A stretch of 64,000 bases of DNA from Methanoregula sp. (GCA_026394605.1 JAPKXY010000029.1:16427-80426); one strand, 5' to 3'. Positions 18,981-27,775 are shown, numbered from the stretch's first letter. The notes: generated by a model not told the origin, from the sequence alone. A program made the numbers and translations.

Positions 18981-19379
18981 TCACGGGCTCGTGATCTCAC
19001 CCCACCACGTGTCAAATGACACCCCCGGCATCGAATCGATGGTCGGGACTTGTCTGTGCGGTCGTGAGCTTATCCTGTTAACACTGCAGCTGGCGCACAT
19101 ATCCGCCGGAATGTACCACTGCCCGATACAGAGGGCGTGCTGACCGCAACGGTAGCGCAATGGAGTGCTGGTCCAGTTCTCATCGTCAGGTGCCCGTGTC
19201 CTTTTTGGCCTCTTATTAATTGACATGCGGGCATCTTTGACAGGACTACACAGGGTACTCAATGGGATAACAGGCTGCCGGACACCCCCGTTCAGCATAT
19301 ACCCGCAGACCAGAAGATTCGGCACAACGACAATCACGAGCGCGAAGAATCCCGCGAACATAATGGGTGGATCGCTCAT
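18981..19379 (-). CDS. Small membrane-anchored protein, unknown
   Basis: 132 residues: one N-terminal membrane segment (FAGFFALVIVVVPNLLVCGYML, about 8-29), then a polar tail with several Cys (CGQHALCIGQW, MCASC) that could bind metal or form disulfides. The ATG overlaps the upstream secreted-protein stop by one base (TGATG), so the two are coupled and probably act together at the cell surface. No family is recognised, and the composition is less convincing than that of the neighbouring gene. Confidence 0.5.
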   Translation of the reverse strand: MSDPPIMFAGFFALVIVVVPNLLVCGYMLNGGVRQPVIPLSTLCSPVKDARMSINKRPKRTRAPDDENWTSTPLRYRCGQHALCIGQWYIPADMCASCSVNRISSRPHRQVPTIDSMPGVSFDTWWGEITSP

Positions 19380-20188
19380 CAGGGCGCCTCCATCCGACTC
19401 CCGGCAAACCCTGGTACTTGAACGGCCACGGCAAAATGCAGATCTGTCATGATTCGCGAAAGGTTCACGAATGCTGCGTGGATCTTCTCGTTGGCTGACT
19501 CGATAGCGCCGTAGTCCTCCGATGACAATGCGGATGCGAGCTCGCTGCGCATCGCCGCGATCTCGTCAACTGTTTCCTGTGCTGTGGCAATTTCATAACC
19601 GTTCTCCTTTAAGGTACTGATGGTCTCCTGCACCATTCCAACACGGAGATCGAATGCATCAAGTTCTGCTATCATGCGGACCTGCCAGTACCGGTCTCTT
19701 AATGCTTTCACGTAGGGGCTGGTTTCCCCGGCAGCATGGACAGCCGTGACAAGGTCGCTCTGATTTCCCCCTGCTGCTTCCATTCGCACGCAGGTCTCTT
19801 CGCGGAATGTTCGCGTAATAGTGCGGAGGTCCCGCTGTATACGATCAAGCCCTTCCGGTGTAGAGAGCGTCGGGATCCGATCAGCGGTGCGCTGGAAATC
19901 TTCCAGTGTTGAGGCAAGAGCCGCGGTTGAACCGTTGATGGACGCAAGGTAATCGACCGTTGCCTGCATCCCGACCTCCTGTTTTGCCGCAAGCCAGGTA
20001 ATGTGTGCCTGACGTGATGCGACCTCGTCGTAGAATGTGGGCACCTGCCCGGTCGTCACGGTTGCTTCAGATGCATTCGCCGGTGATGCAAGCATGGCAA
20101 CCAGCAGACCTGCGGCAATGATCAGCATCGAAAACCTGATCACCAGGCTACCGGTAAGAAGAATCCGGCTCATGCGATTATTGAACAT
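19379..20188 (-). CDS. Secreted helical protein
   Basis: 269-residue exported protein: a signal peptide with core SMLIIAAGLLVAMLA and an Ala-x-Ala-type cleavage site near ASPANA, followed by an almost wholly alpha-helical mature part. Residues from about AELDAFD onward align without gaps to the smaller secreted protein at 62516-62998 (AFD-x33-RSE-x3-AL in both). The start at 20188 has GAGGTG 7 nt upstream. An upstream element at 20261-20326 recurs at the same distance before the paralogue. The function is unknown; a surface or envelope-stress role is a guess. Confidence 0.7.
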   Translation of the reverse strand: MFNNRMSRILLTGSLVIRFSMLIIAAGLLVAMLASPANASEATVTTGQVPTFYDEVASRQAHITWLAAKQEVGMQATVDYLASINGSTAALASTLEDFQRTADRIPTLSTPEGLDRIQRDLRTITRTFREETCVRMEAAGGNQSDLVTAVHAAGETSPYVKALRDRYWQVRMIAELDAFDLRVGMVQETISTLKENGYEIATAQETVDEIAAMRSELASALSSEDYGAIESANEKIHAAFVNLSRIMTDLHFAVAVQVPGFAGSRMEAP

Positions 20189-20260
20189 ATCATTTCACCT
20201 CGTGAGATCCATCCTCCGGGAACGAACCGCCTCTTATTGGATCAGCAGGTGCGTAATTAA

Positions 20261-20326
20261 ATTCGTAAAATCAGAACGGTTGGATCGTTGAACCACCGGG
20301 TTCTCTCGTTGAACCACGGGGTTAGC
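20261..20326 (-). promoter_or_regulatory. Upstream element shared by two secreted-protein genes, copy 1
   Basis: 66-nt region beginning 73 nt upstream of the ATG at 20188. It aligns without gaps to 63071-63136, which is also 73 nt upstream of its own gene. Best-kept blocks on the plus strand are gtaaaat, acggtt, ttgaa and, at the far end, acggggtta. Two near-identical copies of cgttgaaccacsgggtt lie within this copy. It is likely a promoter plus activator or repressor site. Confidence 0.45.
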
Positions 20327-20393
20327 TGTCATGAAGTAACTCTTTGAAAATGAACGCACATTTCCAATAATTCGCCATAAAATCGTTCTATAA

Positions 20394-20411
20394 CTGCGAA
20401 CACGTTCGCAG
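20394..20411. promoter_or_regulatory. Inverted repeat operator next to a TATA box
   Basis: Perfect 8-bp inverted repeat ctgcgaac-ac-gttcgcag directly upstream of the TATA box aaaatatata (20421-20430) of the DUF4349 gene. The position, at the BRE/TATA edge, is typical for an archaeal regulator that blocks or helps TBP/TFB binding. The regulator is not identified. Confidence 0.5.
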
Positions 20412-20420
20412 TTTAGCATT

Positions 20421-20430
20421 AAAATATATA
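20421..20430 (+). promoter_or_regulatory. TATA box of the DUF4349 gene
   Basis: aaaatatata lies 23-32 nt upstream of the ATG at 20453, so the message is probably leaderless. It sits right after the inverted repeat at 20394-20411. Confidence 0.5.
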
Positions 20431-20452
20431 TCGTCGCGTATGATGCTTTTCT

Positions 20453-21364
20453 ATGAATAACAAAATTGTTGCACTCATCCTAGTGTGCTGTGCGGTTGCT
20501 GCAACCGGTTGCATGGGGCTTGCAGAGAACGTACTGCCCCAGCAGAGGACAACACCCGCCGGGTATTCAACGGGCGGCAACTGGCAGGGAATTGCTCTGG
20601 AGAAGGCATTGGATTCCAGCCCTGCACCAGTCCCCACCATGAAACCGTCAAGCTTTGTGCCGGGAAGCGGGATCGAGACCAAAATTATCAAGACCGCACA
20701 GGTGACCATCGAAGTGAAGGACGTGACGGCATCGGCGGATGCACTCAAGGCGCTTGCAGTGCAGAAAAGCGGGTATCTCTCATCTTCAAACATCCAGAAA
20801 GGCTACAACAACCGGCTCTCCGCAACTGTTATAATTCGCATCCCGCAGTCAGAGTTTGAGGGTGTGATGGAAAACGTTAAATCGGTCGGAACCGTTAAAT
20901 CAGTCTCGACACAGGGGGAGGATGTAACCGAGGAGTACGTCGACCTTGTCGCCCGCAAGACCGCGTACCAGAACCAACTCGAAGCCTACAACCGGATCAT
21001 GGCGAAAGGCGATAAGGTGGAAGATATTCTGAAGATACAGCAGCAGATCGAGCGGGTGCAGGTCGAGCTTGACCGGATTGAGGGCAGGATGCGGTACCTG
21101 AACAACCGGATCGACCTCTCCACCATCACCGTGAACCTGCAGGAGCCGGAGCCGGTTGGCGGGGAGGCTGGACACAGCTTCATTTCCGCAATCAACGATG
21201 GGATTGCCGGGTTCTTCGGCATGATCGATGCGATGATTGTCCTTGTCCTTACGTTCCTGCCGCTCATCCTTATTGGTGCAGGTGCATACGGGATCTACCG
21301 CTGGAAGAAGGGAAAGAAGCCGGTAGCATCGATAAGTGTGCCCGGACAGGGTGAGATAAAATAG
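20453..21364 (+). CDS. DUF4349 membrane lipoprotein
   Basis: 303 residues. The lipobox ATGC puts the lipid-bearing Cys near residue 20; an extracellular DUF4349 domain spans about 75-245 and includes the predicted coiled coil (KIQQQIERVQVELDRIEGRM), and a C-terminal membrane span (about 262-285, MIVLVLTFLPLILIGAGAYG) is followed by a short basic tail. Family members are envelope proteins of unknown function. The topology, with both lipid and TM anchors, puts the coiled coil outside the cell. A promoter with an inverted repeat sits immediately upstream. The stop is TAG. Confidence 0.88.
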   Translation: MNNKIVALILVCCAVAATGCMGLAENVLPQQRTTPAGYSTGGNWQGIALEKALDSSPAPVPTMKPSSFVPGSGIETKIIKTAQVTIEVKDVTASADALKALAVQKSGYLSSSNIQKGYNNRLSATVIIRIPQSEFEGVMENVKSVGTVKSVSTQGEDVTEEYVDLVARKTAYQNQLEAYNRIMAKGDKVEDILKIQQQIERVQVELDRIEGRMRYLNNRIDLSTITVNLQEPEPVGGEAGHSFISAINDGIAGFFGMIDAMIVLVLTFLPLILIGAGAYGIYRWKKGKKPVASISVPGQGEIK

Positions 21365-21453
21365 GATCAACCTTTTTTAAGCGCATACCGGACACCGAAC
21401 GCATCAATTTTAATAGCTCAGAGCATACACTGAACCGTAGAGGAGGTATTAAG

Positions 21454-21759
21454 ATGCCAGTCTTAAAACGTATTGGAATCGTATCCGCGGCGAAGATCAC
21501 TGCGGTTATAGGTATAGTCATAGGACTAATCATGGGGATCATTTTTGCCTTGATCTCGACGTTATTTGGAAGTATGTCTGACATAATTGGTCCGGGGATG
21601 CTGGGAGGAGCCGGATTCGGGGCTCTTGGACTCCTTGCGATCGTCATTCTCCCAATCGTATACGGAATTGGCGGGTTCATTTATGGTGCCGTTGTTGCCG
21701 TGATCTACAATATCATCGCCAGAATTATTGGCGGCATTATCCTGGAATTCGAAGGTTGA
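21454..21759 (+). CDS. Small membrane protein, DUF3566-like
   Basis: 101 residues with two long hydrophobic segments (about 12-40 and 48-75) and a third weaker one, with the pattern seen in archaeal DUF3566-like proteins: a short cytoplasmic N-terminus VLKRIGIVSAAKI, then GIVIGLIMGIIFALIS, then YGIGGFIYGAVVAVIYN. There is a strong ribosome site GAGGAGG 7 nt before the ATG. The function is unknown. The gene lies 89 nt after the DUF4349 gene and could be on the same message. Confidence 0.72.
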   Translation: MPVLKRIGIVSAAKITAVIGIVIGLIMGIIFALISTLFGSMSDIIGPGMLGGAGFGALGLLAIVILPIVYGIGGFIYGAVVAVIYNIIARIIGGIILEFEG

Positions 21760-21881
21760 TACCTTCTCTTCGTCGAGGTACTGATGTACCTCTCAGATAT
21801 TAAGGGAAAACAAGCACTGACCACTTCATAATTTTTCAGCAGTATCAAGCAATCGAAGGTTGTTAATAAGAGTGGTGTAAT

Positions 21882-22495
21882 TCATCGTTTCTGTTCCAGC
21901 AGCAAACGGATCTTTTTGAGTTCTTCGAGCATCTGCTGGTGGGTCGATGCAGATGCCCCTTGAGGATTATAGGCACCTGTGCCCGTCCCGTCACCAACTG
22001 CAGTGCATCCACAGACCATCGAGCGTATGAGTTCCCGCAGTTCTTCAGCGTGCTCGATTGCTTCGATCCTTATTTCCGGCACCGCCTGCCCGGAGTAGCC
22101 CGCGGTCTGGATCGAGAGCGTTGAGATCCCGAGCCACCGCATGACGGGGCCCTGCTTGATATCAAGGTTTGTGATCCGGTTGAGGGCACAATGCCGGTCG
22201 TGTGGAACCAGACGCCCCGCTTCCAGCTCATTTCGTCATCCCGCAGTTCGTACCATATACTGTCGTAGTAAAGTCTGACCCACACAAAAAAGAGCACACA
22301 CAGGACGATCACAGCACCGATGATGACCGCATGGATCGTCAGAGAGATATCATTGGTTATCGCAAACGGGATATAGAACGGCCCCATCATGACGAGCACA
22401 AACAGGAATGCGTCGATGGTAAACCATGTGACCAGAGACGGTGCCGGCTTGAACAGGGTTTTGAGCAAAAAGTGCTGGCTCTGCATAGGTATCAC
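21882..22495 (-). pseudogene. bPH2-domain membrane protein, frameshifted
   Basis: Two overlapping frames together encode one YdbS/bPH2-type protein of about 204 residues. The first (from 22495) has two membrane spans, then WYELRDDEMSWKRGVWFHTTGIVP. The family motif should continue as YNRITNLDIKQGPVMRWLG, and it does, in the other frame, to the stop at 21882. One base is missing between 22182 and 22183, in the codon after IVP. The C-terminal part ends in a coiled region (HQQMLEELKKIRLLLEQK). It may be a recent mutation or a sequencing error; all else is intact. Confidence 0.82.
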
Positions 22496-22589
22496 ACGTT
22501 CATGGGGGGAGACAAAAGAAAAAGGTTATTAAAAAGACGTCCGGTCCAAGAAGAGCTGGCTCACAGGTGTCGTGGGAAAAATAGTTGGA

Positions 22590-24248
22590 TCAGGAAGAGG
22601 TTGTGGCGGTTGTTACGGGAGCGGTGGTCTGGGTAGTGGTTAGGTTAACGGCAGATGTCGTCGGTTTTGGTGATACAGTCGCAGTGGTATTGACCGCAGT
22701 CGGAGTTGTGGTAACAGCGCCCGTTGTCGTGGTGCTGATGGGTGTTGCCGTCATCACGTTAACGAAGATCTCTACCGTGCCCATGGGGGCAGTTGTTGCG
22801 TCGCGCGTGATGAGGGCCCCGTTTTTATAAATCGCCACAACGAGCTCTTGATCGGAGTCGTCTTGTTTCTGGAACGAGGCATAGGCGGTCCCGTTTTCAG
22901 TTGAAATCGGCCGGAACTTGTCACCGGAATCTGCATACTCCTGCAGGTCCTCTGCCGTGCCGAAGGCTCCTGCAAATGCTCCGACATAACTCACCCGTAC
23001 CCACACACCATCTGGAGGAATGGAAACTTCTGTTGGTTCAGGTCTGCTTATCGTAACAGGAGGCGCAGCAGTGGGACGGACGGTTGCCGGTCCGGTTGTT
23101 CTGGTAGGGGTCAGGTTCCCCTGATCACCCGTTTCAGTCCCGGACGCCCCCCGCGGGTAGTTCATGTATATAAACGTCCCGCCGGCGATCGCCAGAATAA
23201 CAATGATAATCAGGGCAATCGCGATATAGGTCCTTTTACGGGTTGGCGGCACAGAGCCTCCCTGTGGGGGAGGTGATGCCGGCAATGGGGATGATGCCGA
23301 TTTTTGGGGGATGTCTTTCCTTAAAAAGATCTGGGGGATGATTGAACGTTTTTCCGGTTGGGGTTGTATCACTCCCTGGGGTTGCTGGGCGGGTTGCTGG
23401 GCAATAGATTCTGCAGCGCGAGTCTCGGGTGATGGTTGTATCTGAGGCGGGATAACTGATGCCGGCTCTTCTCTTGGAACAGAACCTTCAATCAGGGGCT
23501 CGATCGAACGGATCTCCTGATCGATCGGGCGCTCCCTGCGTTCGGTCGGCTGGATGGTTGCACCAAGCACGGATGATTGTGCCGGCTGGGTGGCAGGTTC
23601 CGTCACAATTACCTGTTCAGGGGCAATAACCTTTGTGCCGCAACGGTTGCAGAATACGGACTCGGGTGGCACACGGTTGCCACACCGGGTACAGAAAACT
23701 CCATTGGGCAGGGACGTCGTTTCTATCGGTTTTGGCGGGGTATAGGTTGTCTCGATTATTTTTTTAATAGGGTAGGCTCCTTCTATCTCCTTTTTCACTC
23801 CCGGTCTGCTCGTGATTTCGATCCTGGGCGGGGGTGTGATTTCTTGCTGAGTTGATTTTTGTACCTGATTGAATTCAGGGATTACCCTGCGGATCGCGTT
23901 CTGCAATGGAGAGGAGGTTAACTCGCGCAACACTTTCGCCCACTGATCACGTTCCCGCTTCCTGCCCCCGCCAGCCTGACGGGGGAAGGTGAGCACTACC
24001 TGGCGGATACCCCCTGTGTTTGTGATAATCGAAAGCGTGATGATCTGATCGCGGATTGCGTTCTCGCTTGGTTCCACGTCGCGTATTGTCGCAAGGAGGA
24101 TGTCCTTTGGGGGGATGAGGTCTTTCTTCCGATCGACCAGGATGATACGTTTATTGGTGAGGATTGCCTCAAAGGGTATAGATTTAACAAAAACATCCGG
24201 TGTTTTCAGGATAATGGATTCATCGTTGTACAGTTCAGGATCAACCAT
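22590..24248 (-). CDS. PH-like/zinc-ribbon membrane protein (paralogue A)
   Basis: 552 residues. Residues 1-110 resemble a bacterial PH-like domain (SIILKTPDVFVKSIPFEAIL, TNKRIILVD). A zinc ribbon has Cys186, 189, 200 and 203 (FCTRCGNRVPPESVFCNRCG). A long Pro/Gln-rich linker leads to one membrane span (341-361) and an outside domain (about 411-498: DGVWVRVSYVGAF, ASFQKQDD, APMGTVEIFV), ending in a Thr-rich tail. The order puts PH and zinc ribbon in the cytoplasm and the C-terminal domain outside. The same plan without the ribbon recurs at 58103-59578. It precedes the bPH2 gene on the same strand. The function is unknown. Confidence 0.78.
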   Translation of the reverse strand: MVDPELYNDESIILKTPDVFVKSIPFEAILTNKRIILVDRKKDLIPPKDILLATIRDVEPSENAIRDQIITLSIITNTGGIRQVVLTFPRQAGGGRKRERDQWAKVLRELTSSPLQNAIRRVIPEFNQVQKSTQQEITPPPRIEITSRPGVKKEIEGAYPIKKIIETTYTPPKPIETTSLPNGVFCTRCGNRVPPESVFCNRCGTKVIAPEQVIVTEPATQPAQSSVLGATIQPTERRERPIDQEIRSIEPLIEGSVPREEPASVIPPQIQPSPETRAAESIAQQPAQQPQGVIQPQPEKRSIIPQIFLRKDIPQKSASSPLPASPPPQGGSVPPTRKRTYIAIALIIIVILAIAGGTFIYMNYPRGASGTETGDQGNLTPTRTTGPATVRPTAAPPVTISRPEPTEVSIPPDGVWVRVSYVGAFAGAFGTAEDLQEYADSGDKFRPISTENGTAYASFQKQDDSDQELVVAIYKNGALITRDATTAPMGTVEIFVNVMTATPISTTTTGAVTTTPTAVNTTATVSPKPTTSAVNLTTTQTTAPVTTATTSS

Positions 24249-24315
24249 AGTACCACATTCTTCCTTTACTTTGGTATGTCTGCGGGCAAAAAAGTATTTG
24301 TGGTGGTCGGGCGAT

Positions 24316-24395
24316 CGCGGACCGGATTCGAACGGGGGACGCCCAAACGCCCGAACCTATATTAAGGTGATCTCCCGCACCCAATGCTCCAACAT
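24316..24395 (-). other. tRNA-like relic
   Basis: The minus strand contains a T-loop-like CCGTTCGAATCC and a TTTGGGC segment that would fit a Pro (TGG) anticodon loop, but the T stem, anticodon stem and acceptor stem each have two or more mismatches. A 7-bp inverted repeat TCGGGCG/CGCCCGA, followed by CCA, brackets only the T-arm part. I read this as a decayed tRNA gene or tRNA-derived fragment rather than a working tRNA. Confidence 0.25.
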
Positions 24396-24436
24396 AAAAC
24401 AATTTTATCTTGTATATCCCAGAGTAGTAGGGGATC

Positions 24437-25057
24437 ATGAACCACGCTGCCATCTTCGTGATGCTCATCTGTGTTCTTCTCACCGCAGGATGCTCTTTCC
24501 TCGATTGGGGCTCTTCACCTACCCAACCCACCTCCCTGCCACTGTCGTCGCCCACGCCGGAAAGCAAACTCTCAACAATCGAACTGTCCGCGATGGCGCT
24601 CCAGCTGTCCGATCTGCCGGACGGATACAGCATCAAGGAACGATCTGATGTTTCATATGCAGAAATAAGCCCGATGGCACGCGACGAGGGGTGGAAAAAA
24701 GGATATTTTGTTTCCTTCTATCGGATGAATGTGAAGAACTACGATATTACGGGAATAACCCAACAGATCAGCAGCTACCCCCCCAACCGTATGACATTGA
24801 TCTTCGACGAAGTAAAGAATAATCTGAACACCCGGGCGGATGCCTCCATTTCAGTGACAGAACTGCCGTTTCCAAAAACAGGGGACAGGACGATCGCATT
24901 ACGATCCGTTGATGCCAATGACCAGTACGGAATCATCACGTACACTGTTATCTTCACAAAAAAAGATGTCCTTGAGCAGATCGAGATGAGGGGGACAACC
25001 ACGGATTATGAAGTGCTGAAGGATAGTGCACAGAAGGCAGCATCAAAGATACAATAA
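24437..25057 (+). CDS. Secreted lipoprotein, unknown function
   Basis: 206 residues with a signal peptide and lipobox TAGC (Cys about residue 19), a Ser/Pro/Thr linker and then a compact domain (about 45-206) with LSDLPDGYSIKERSD, YRMNVKNYDITGI and KTGDRTIALRS. The mixed alpha/beta pattern resembles small PsbP/LpqN-type lipoproteins, but I cannot assign a family firmly. It is expected to be anchored on the outer face of the membrane. GGGG lies 5 nt before the ATG. It is convergent with the tRNA-Asp gene. Confidence 0.7.
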   Translation: MNHAAIFVMLICVLLTAGCSFLDWGSSPTQPTSLPLSSPTPESKLSTIELSAMALQLSDLPDGYSIKERSDVSYAEISPMARDEGWKKGYFVSFYRMNVKNYDITGITQQISSYPPNRMTLIFDEVKNNLNTRADASISVTELPFPKTGDRTIALRSVDANDQYGIITYTVIFTKKDVLEQIEMRGTTTDYEVLKDSAQKAASKIQ

Positions 25058-25082
25058 TCTTTTTTTTTTAATAAATTAAAAA

Positions 25083-25155
25083 CGCCCAGGTCGGAATTCG
25101 AATCCGAGTCGTTTGCGTGACAGGCAAACATGATAGGCCACTACACTACCTGGGC
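25083..25155 (-). tRNA. tRNA-Asp (GTC)
   Basis: 73-nt cloverleaf with acceptor GCCCAGG/CCTGGGC, anticodon arm GTTTGC-CTGTCAC-GCAAAC (anticodon GTC) and T arm TCGGA-TTCGAAT-TCCGA, discriminator G. CCA is not encoded. It lies 14 nt from tRNA-Tyr on the same strand, so the two are probably cotranscribed. Confidence 0.95.
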
Positions 25156-25169
25156 CTTGGTAACAAATG

Positions 25170-25274
25170 TCCCGCCTCCCGGATTCGAACCGGGGACATC
25201 GCGGTAGCCGCGCAGTTACCTAATCGGTAAACCATACTACAGCCGCGCACTCTACCAAGCTGAGTTAAGGCGGG
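25170..25274 (-). tRNA. tRNA-Tyr (GTA) with intron
   Basis: 105-nt gene with acceptor CCCGCCT/AGGCGGG, D arm ACTC...GAGT, anticodon stem CGCGG/CCGCG with loop CTGTAG-A, and T arm CCCGG-TTCGAAT-CCGGG, discriminator A. About 31 nt of intron interrupt the loop after the base 3' of the anticodon (canonical position 37/38), to be cut by the archaeal splicing endonuclease. The C1-G72 pair is the archaeal Tyr identity element. Confidence 0.93.
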
Positions 25275-25362
25275 GCACTGCGGTCTTACTATAGGGAACA
25301 TTCTGTATTAAACGTATCGTTATAACGCCGGAATTTGCCCGATTGCACGAAATCACGGGTTT

Positions 25363-25371
25363 ATTTATATA
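25363..25371 (+). promoter_or_regulatory. TATA box of the LeuA-family gene
   Basis: The sequence atttatataatc region lies about 40 nt upstream of the ATG at 25410, leaving a leader of about 15 nt. No operator-like repeat or attenuator is visible. Confidence 0.45.
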
Positions 25372-25409
25372 ATCGGCGTGCCTATAATGCTGTATGACTA
25401 CTCGCAAGG

Positions 25410-26930
25410 ATGTTGCGGGAGATTGTCTTCTTCACCGATAGCCATGCCCGTGGAGAAGTGACTGTTTTTGATACCACGCTCCGGGACGGAGAACAGACCC
25501 CGGGGATAGCATTCACCTTTGAACAGAAACTCGAGATCGCACGTCAGCTCTCCGCAATCGGCGTCTACCAGATCGAAGCCGGTTTTCCGGCATCGTCAAA
25601 AGCCGAGAAGGAAACGGTAAGCGCCATCAAAAAGCTCGGTTGCGAAGCAAAGATCTGCGGGCTCGCCCGTATGACAAAAGCGGACGTCGACGCCTGTCTT
25701 GACTGCGACGTGGATATGGTACATGTCTTCATACCGACATCCGATATCCAGCGGGTGCACACGATCAACAAGAGCCGGGAGGAAGTGCTCGCGATATCGG
25801 ATAAGATTGTCAGGTACGTCCGCGACCATATCGCTCTCTGCATGTTCTCGGCGATGGATGCAACCCGTACTGACCGTGACTACCTGATCGAGGTGTTCCA
25901 GACGGCAGCTGATGCAGGGGCGACGATCATCAACGTGCCGGACACGGTGGGGGTTATTTCCCCGTCAGCTATGAAGCAGCTGATCACTCGCATCGCCCGC
26001 GAGGTGGACTGTCCGATTGATGTTCACTGCCATAACGACTTTGGGCTCGCGGTCGCTAACACGATCGCCGCCGTCGAAGCAGGTGCCTCGCAGGTGCAGG
26101 TGACGGTGAACGGGCTCGGTGAACGGGCTGGCAACGCTGACCTCGCCCAGACCGTGATGATCATGGAGTCGATCTACCGGATCAACACCGGCATCAGAAA
26201 GGAGCGGCTGGTCGAGACCTCGCGGCTCGTTTCCCGGTTCTCGGGGATTGCCATCCCCCCCACCCAGCCGGTGGTCGGGGATAACGTGTTTTCGCACGAG
26301 AGCGGCATCCATTCCCATGGTATGATCAAGTGCTCCGAGACCTTCGAGCCTGGGATCATGACGCCGGAGATGGTCGGACACCGGCGCCGGCTTACGCTGG
26401 GTAAGCATGTTGGCAGGCACGCAGTACGCCAGATGCTGACGGACGCCCACATCGATCCTTCGGATGGCCAGCTTGATACAATCGTGGAGAAGGTCAAGGC
26501 TATCGCGAGCAAGGGCAAGCGGGTGACCGATGCCGACCTTTACGAGATTGCAGAGAGCGCGATGGGCATCGAGCTGAGCCATAAAATGCTTACCCTTCAG
26601 GATATCGCGATCATGACGGGTAACCATGTCATTCCGACTGCGAGCGTGAAGGCAACAGTGAGCGGCAATGAACGGGTCCACTCTGCTGTCGGTAATGGTC
26701 CGGTTGACGCGGCACTCAACGCGATCCTGGGAGTCATCCCCTCCCGCATCCAGTTAAAAGAATTCAATATCGAGGCGATCAGCGGCGGGTCGGACGCGAT
26801 GTGCCACGTGACTATCGCGGTTGAAGACGAGCACGGCAGGATCTTTGATGCAAGTGGAAGCGGTGACGACATCGTGCTCTCGTCTGTTGAGGCGCTCGTG
26901 AATGCAATCAACCTGATCAACAGGGCATAA
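25410..26930 (+). CDS. 2-isopropylmalate/citramalate synthase family enzyme
   Basis: 506 residues, with an alpha-IPM-synthase/homocitrate-synthase TIM barrel (about 15-285; [28 protein letters not shown] with the metal-binding Hx[12 protein letters not shown]) followed by the linker ([18 protein letters not shown]) and a C-terminal LeuA regulatory domain (about 390-506). It condenses acetyl-CoA with a 2-oxo acid; the substrate may be 2-oxoisovalerate (LeuA) or pyruvate (CimA). The regulatory domain argues against AksA-type homocitrate synthases of coenzyme B synthesis, which lack it. It is monocistronic. Confidence 0.9.
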   Translation: MLREIVFFTDSHARGEVTVFDTTLRDGEQTPGIAFTFEQKLEIARQLSAIGVYQIEAGFPASSKAEKETVSAIKKLGCEAKICGLARMTKADVDACLDCDVDMVHVFIPTSDIQRVHTINKSREEVLAISDKIVRYVRDHIALCMFSAMDATRTDRDYLIEVFQTAADAGATIINVPDTVGVISPSAMKQLITRIAREVDCPIDVHCHNDFGLAVANTIAAVEAGASQVQVTVNGLGERAGNADLAQTVMIMESIYRINTGIRKERLVETSRLVSRFSGIAIPPTQPVVGDNVFSHESGIHSHGMIKCSETFEPGIMTPEMVGHRRRLTLGKHVGRHAVRQMLTDAHIDPSDGQLDTIVEKVKAIASKGKRVTDADLYEIAESAMGIELSHKMLTLQDIAIMTGNHVIPTASVKATVSGNERVHSAVGNGPVDAALNAILGVIPSRIQLKEFNIEAISGGSDAMCHVTIAVEDEHGRIFDASGSGDDIVLSSVEALVNAINLINRA

Positions 26931-27248
26931 ACAACCAAAATTTAATTTTTTTTCATTATCTCTGTTGAGATCATTGTTTTTAGGTTGATTTCAGTTCGGA
27001 TGAGAATGATGACTTCGTGTGTTAATTCCCCTGCACATTTTAAGAGAAATATCCTTTTGAAGGTTATTTGGTATATATCATATGCGGGAGATACCATACC
27101 GGATGGGCAACGAATCGAAAATACTTCTTAATATTTTCTCCAATCTGATGTGATGTTATCGTTCCTGCAGATACACCCAAGCGCTTCTTGGTATAGGGAG
27201 GTTTCTATAGAACGGGGGAAATTTTAAAAAAGGTAATCTGAAGGCCGA
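26931..27248. other. Gene-free spacer
   Basis: 318 nt between two convergent genes. I see no open frame with coding character, no tRNA and no repeat. A TATA-like ggtatatatcatatg lies at about 27070, but no gene follows it. T-runs near both ends may terminate the two transcripts. Confidence 0.4.
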
Positions 27249-27611
27249 TTACGCCGCTTTCGGTGCATTCTTGCCCTCAAGCGCCGCCTTGATCTGCACC
27301 TGCAGCTGCTCGAACTTTCCCTGCAGCATTTTCTCCTGTTTCTCAAGAGACTTGATCCGCAGCTCGAGCGTCTCTACCTTCTCGGAAAGCTTTGAGTATA
27401 CAACGTCCTTTTTCTTCTGGACGATTACGCTCCCTACACTCATATACATAGGAGCGTCCTCGGCAAGATCCTTGATCTCTTCCTGTGCCCGCTTTGCCTC
27501 GCGTGCTGCCATCTCGTACTGCGCCTTCTGGGAAAGGATCGTCTGGAGCTGCTGCTGCACCTGCTGGAGCATCGCAACCTGGTTCTGGACTTTGGGTGAG
27601 ATATTGTTCAT
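27249..27611 (-). CDS. pfdB: Prefoldin beta subunit
   Basis: 120 residues with the prefoldin layout: two long coiled-coil helices (about 5-45 and 72-110) joined by a beta hairpin (DAPMYMSVGSVIVQKKK). It forms the alpha2-beta4 jellyfish-shaped chaperone that holds unfolded proteins and hands them to the thermosome. The start at 27611 has AGGAG about 9 nt upstream. It is the last gene of the proteasome/RNase P superoperon, but a TATA-like ctatatc in the 164-nt gap before it suggests a promoter of its own. Confidence 0.93.
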   Translation of the reverse strand: MNNISPKVQNQVAMLQQVQQQLQTILSQKAQYEMAAREAKRAQEEIKDLAEDAPMYMSVGSVIVQKKKDVVYSKLSEKVETLELRIKSLEKQEKMLQGKFEQLQVQIKAALEGKNAPKAA

Positions 27612-27775
27612 TATCAAACACTCCTTGTTGATGTAATATTCAGGTTACCCGTGTTTACTTCTCCGGGTATGGCAGATTCTGCCCTTTTGTGATATAGTGT
27701 ACGGTTCAGAGGTAAAAATAAGTAATCCCTCCCTTGCTCATAGTGAGCGTAGTAAAGGGGATGCTGATGTTGGAT

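Noticed and set aside
25393..25440. Short frame [15 protein letters not shown] upstream of and overlapping the LeuA-family start
   Set aside because: Two Leu codons only, no attenuator hairpin, and archaea rarely use this type of leader; chance is likelier.
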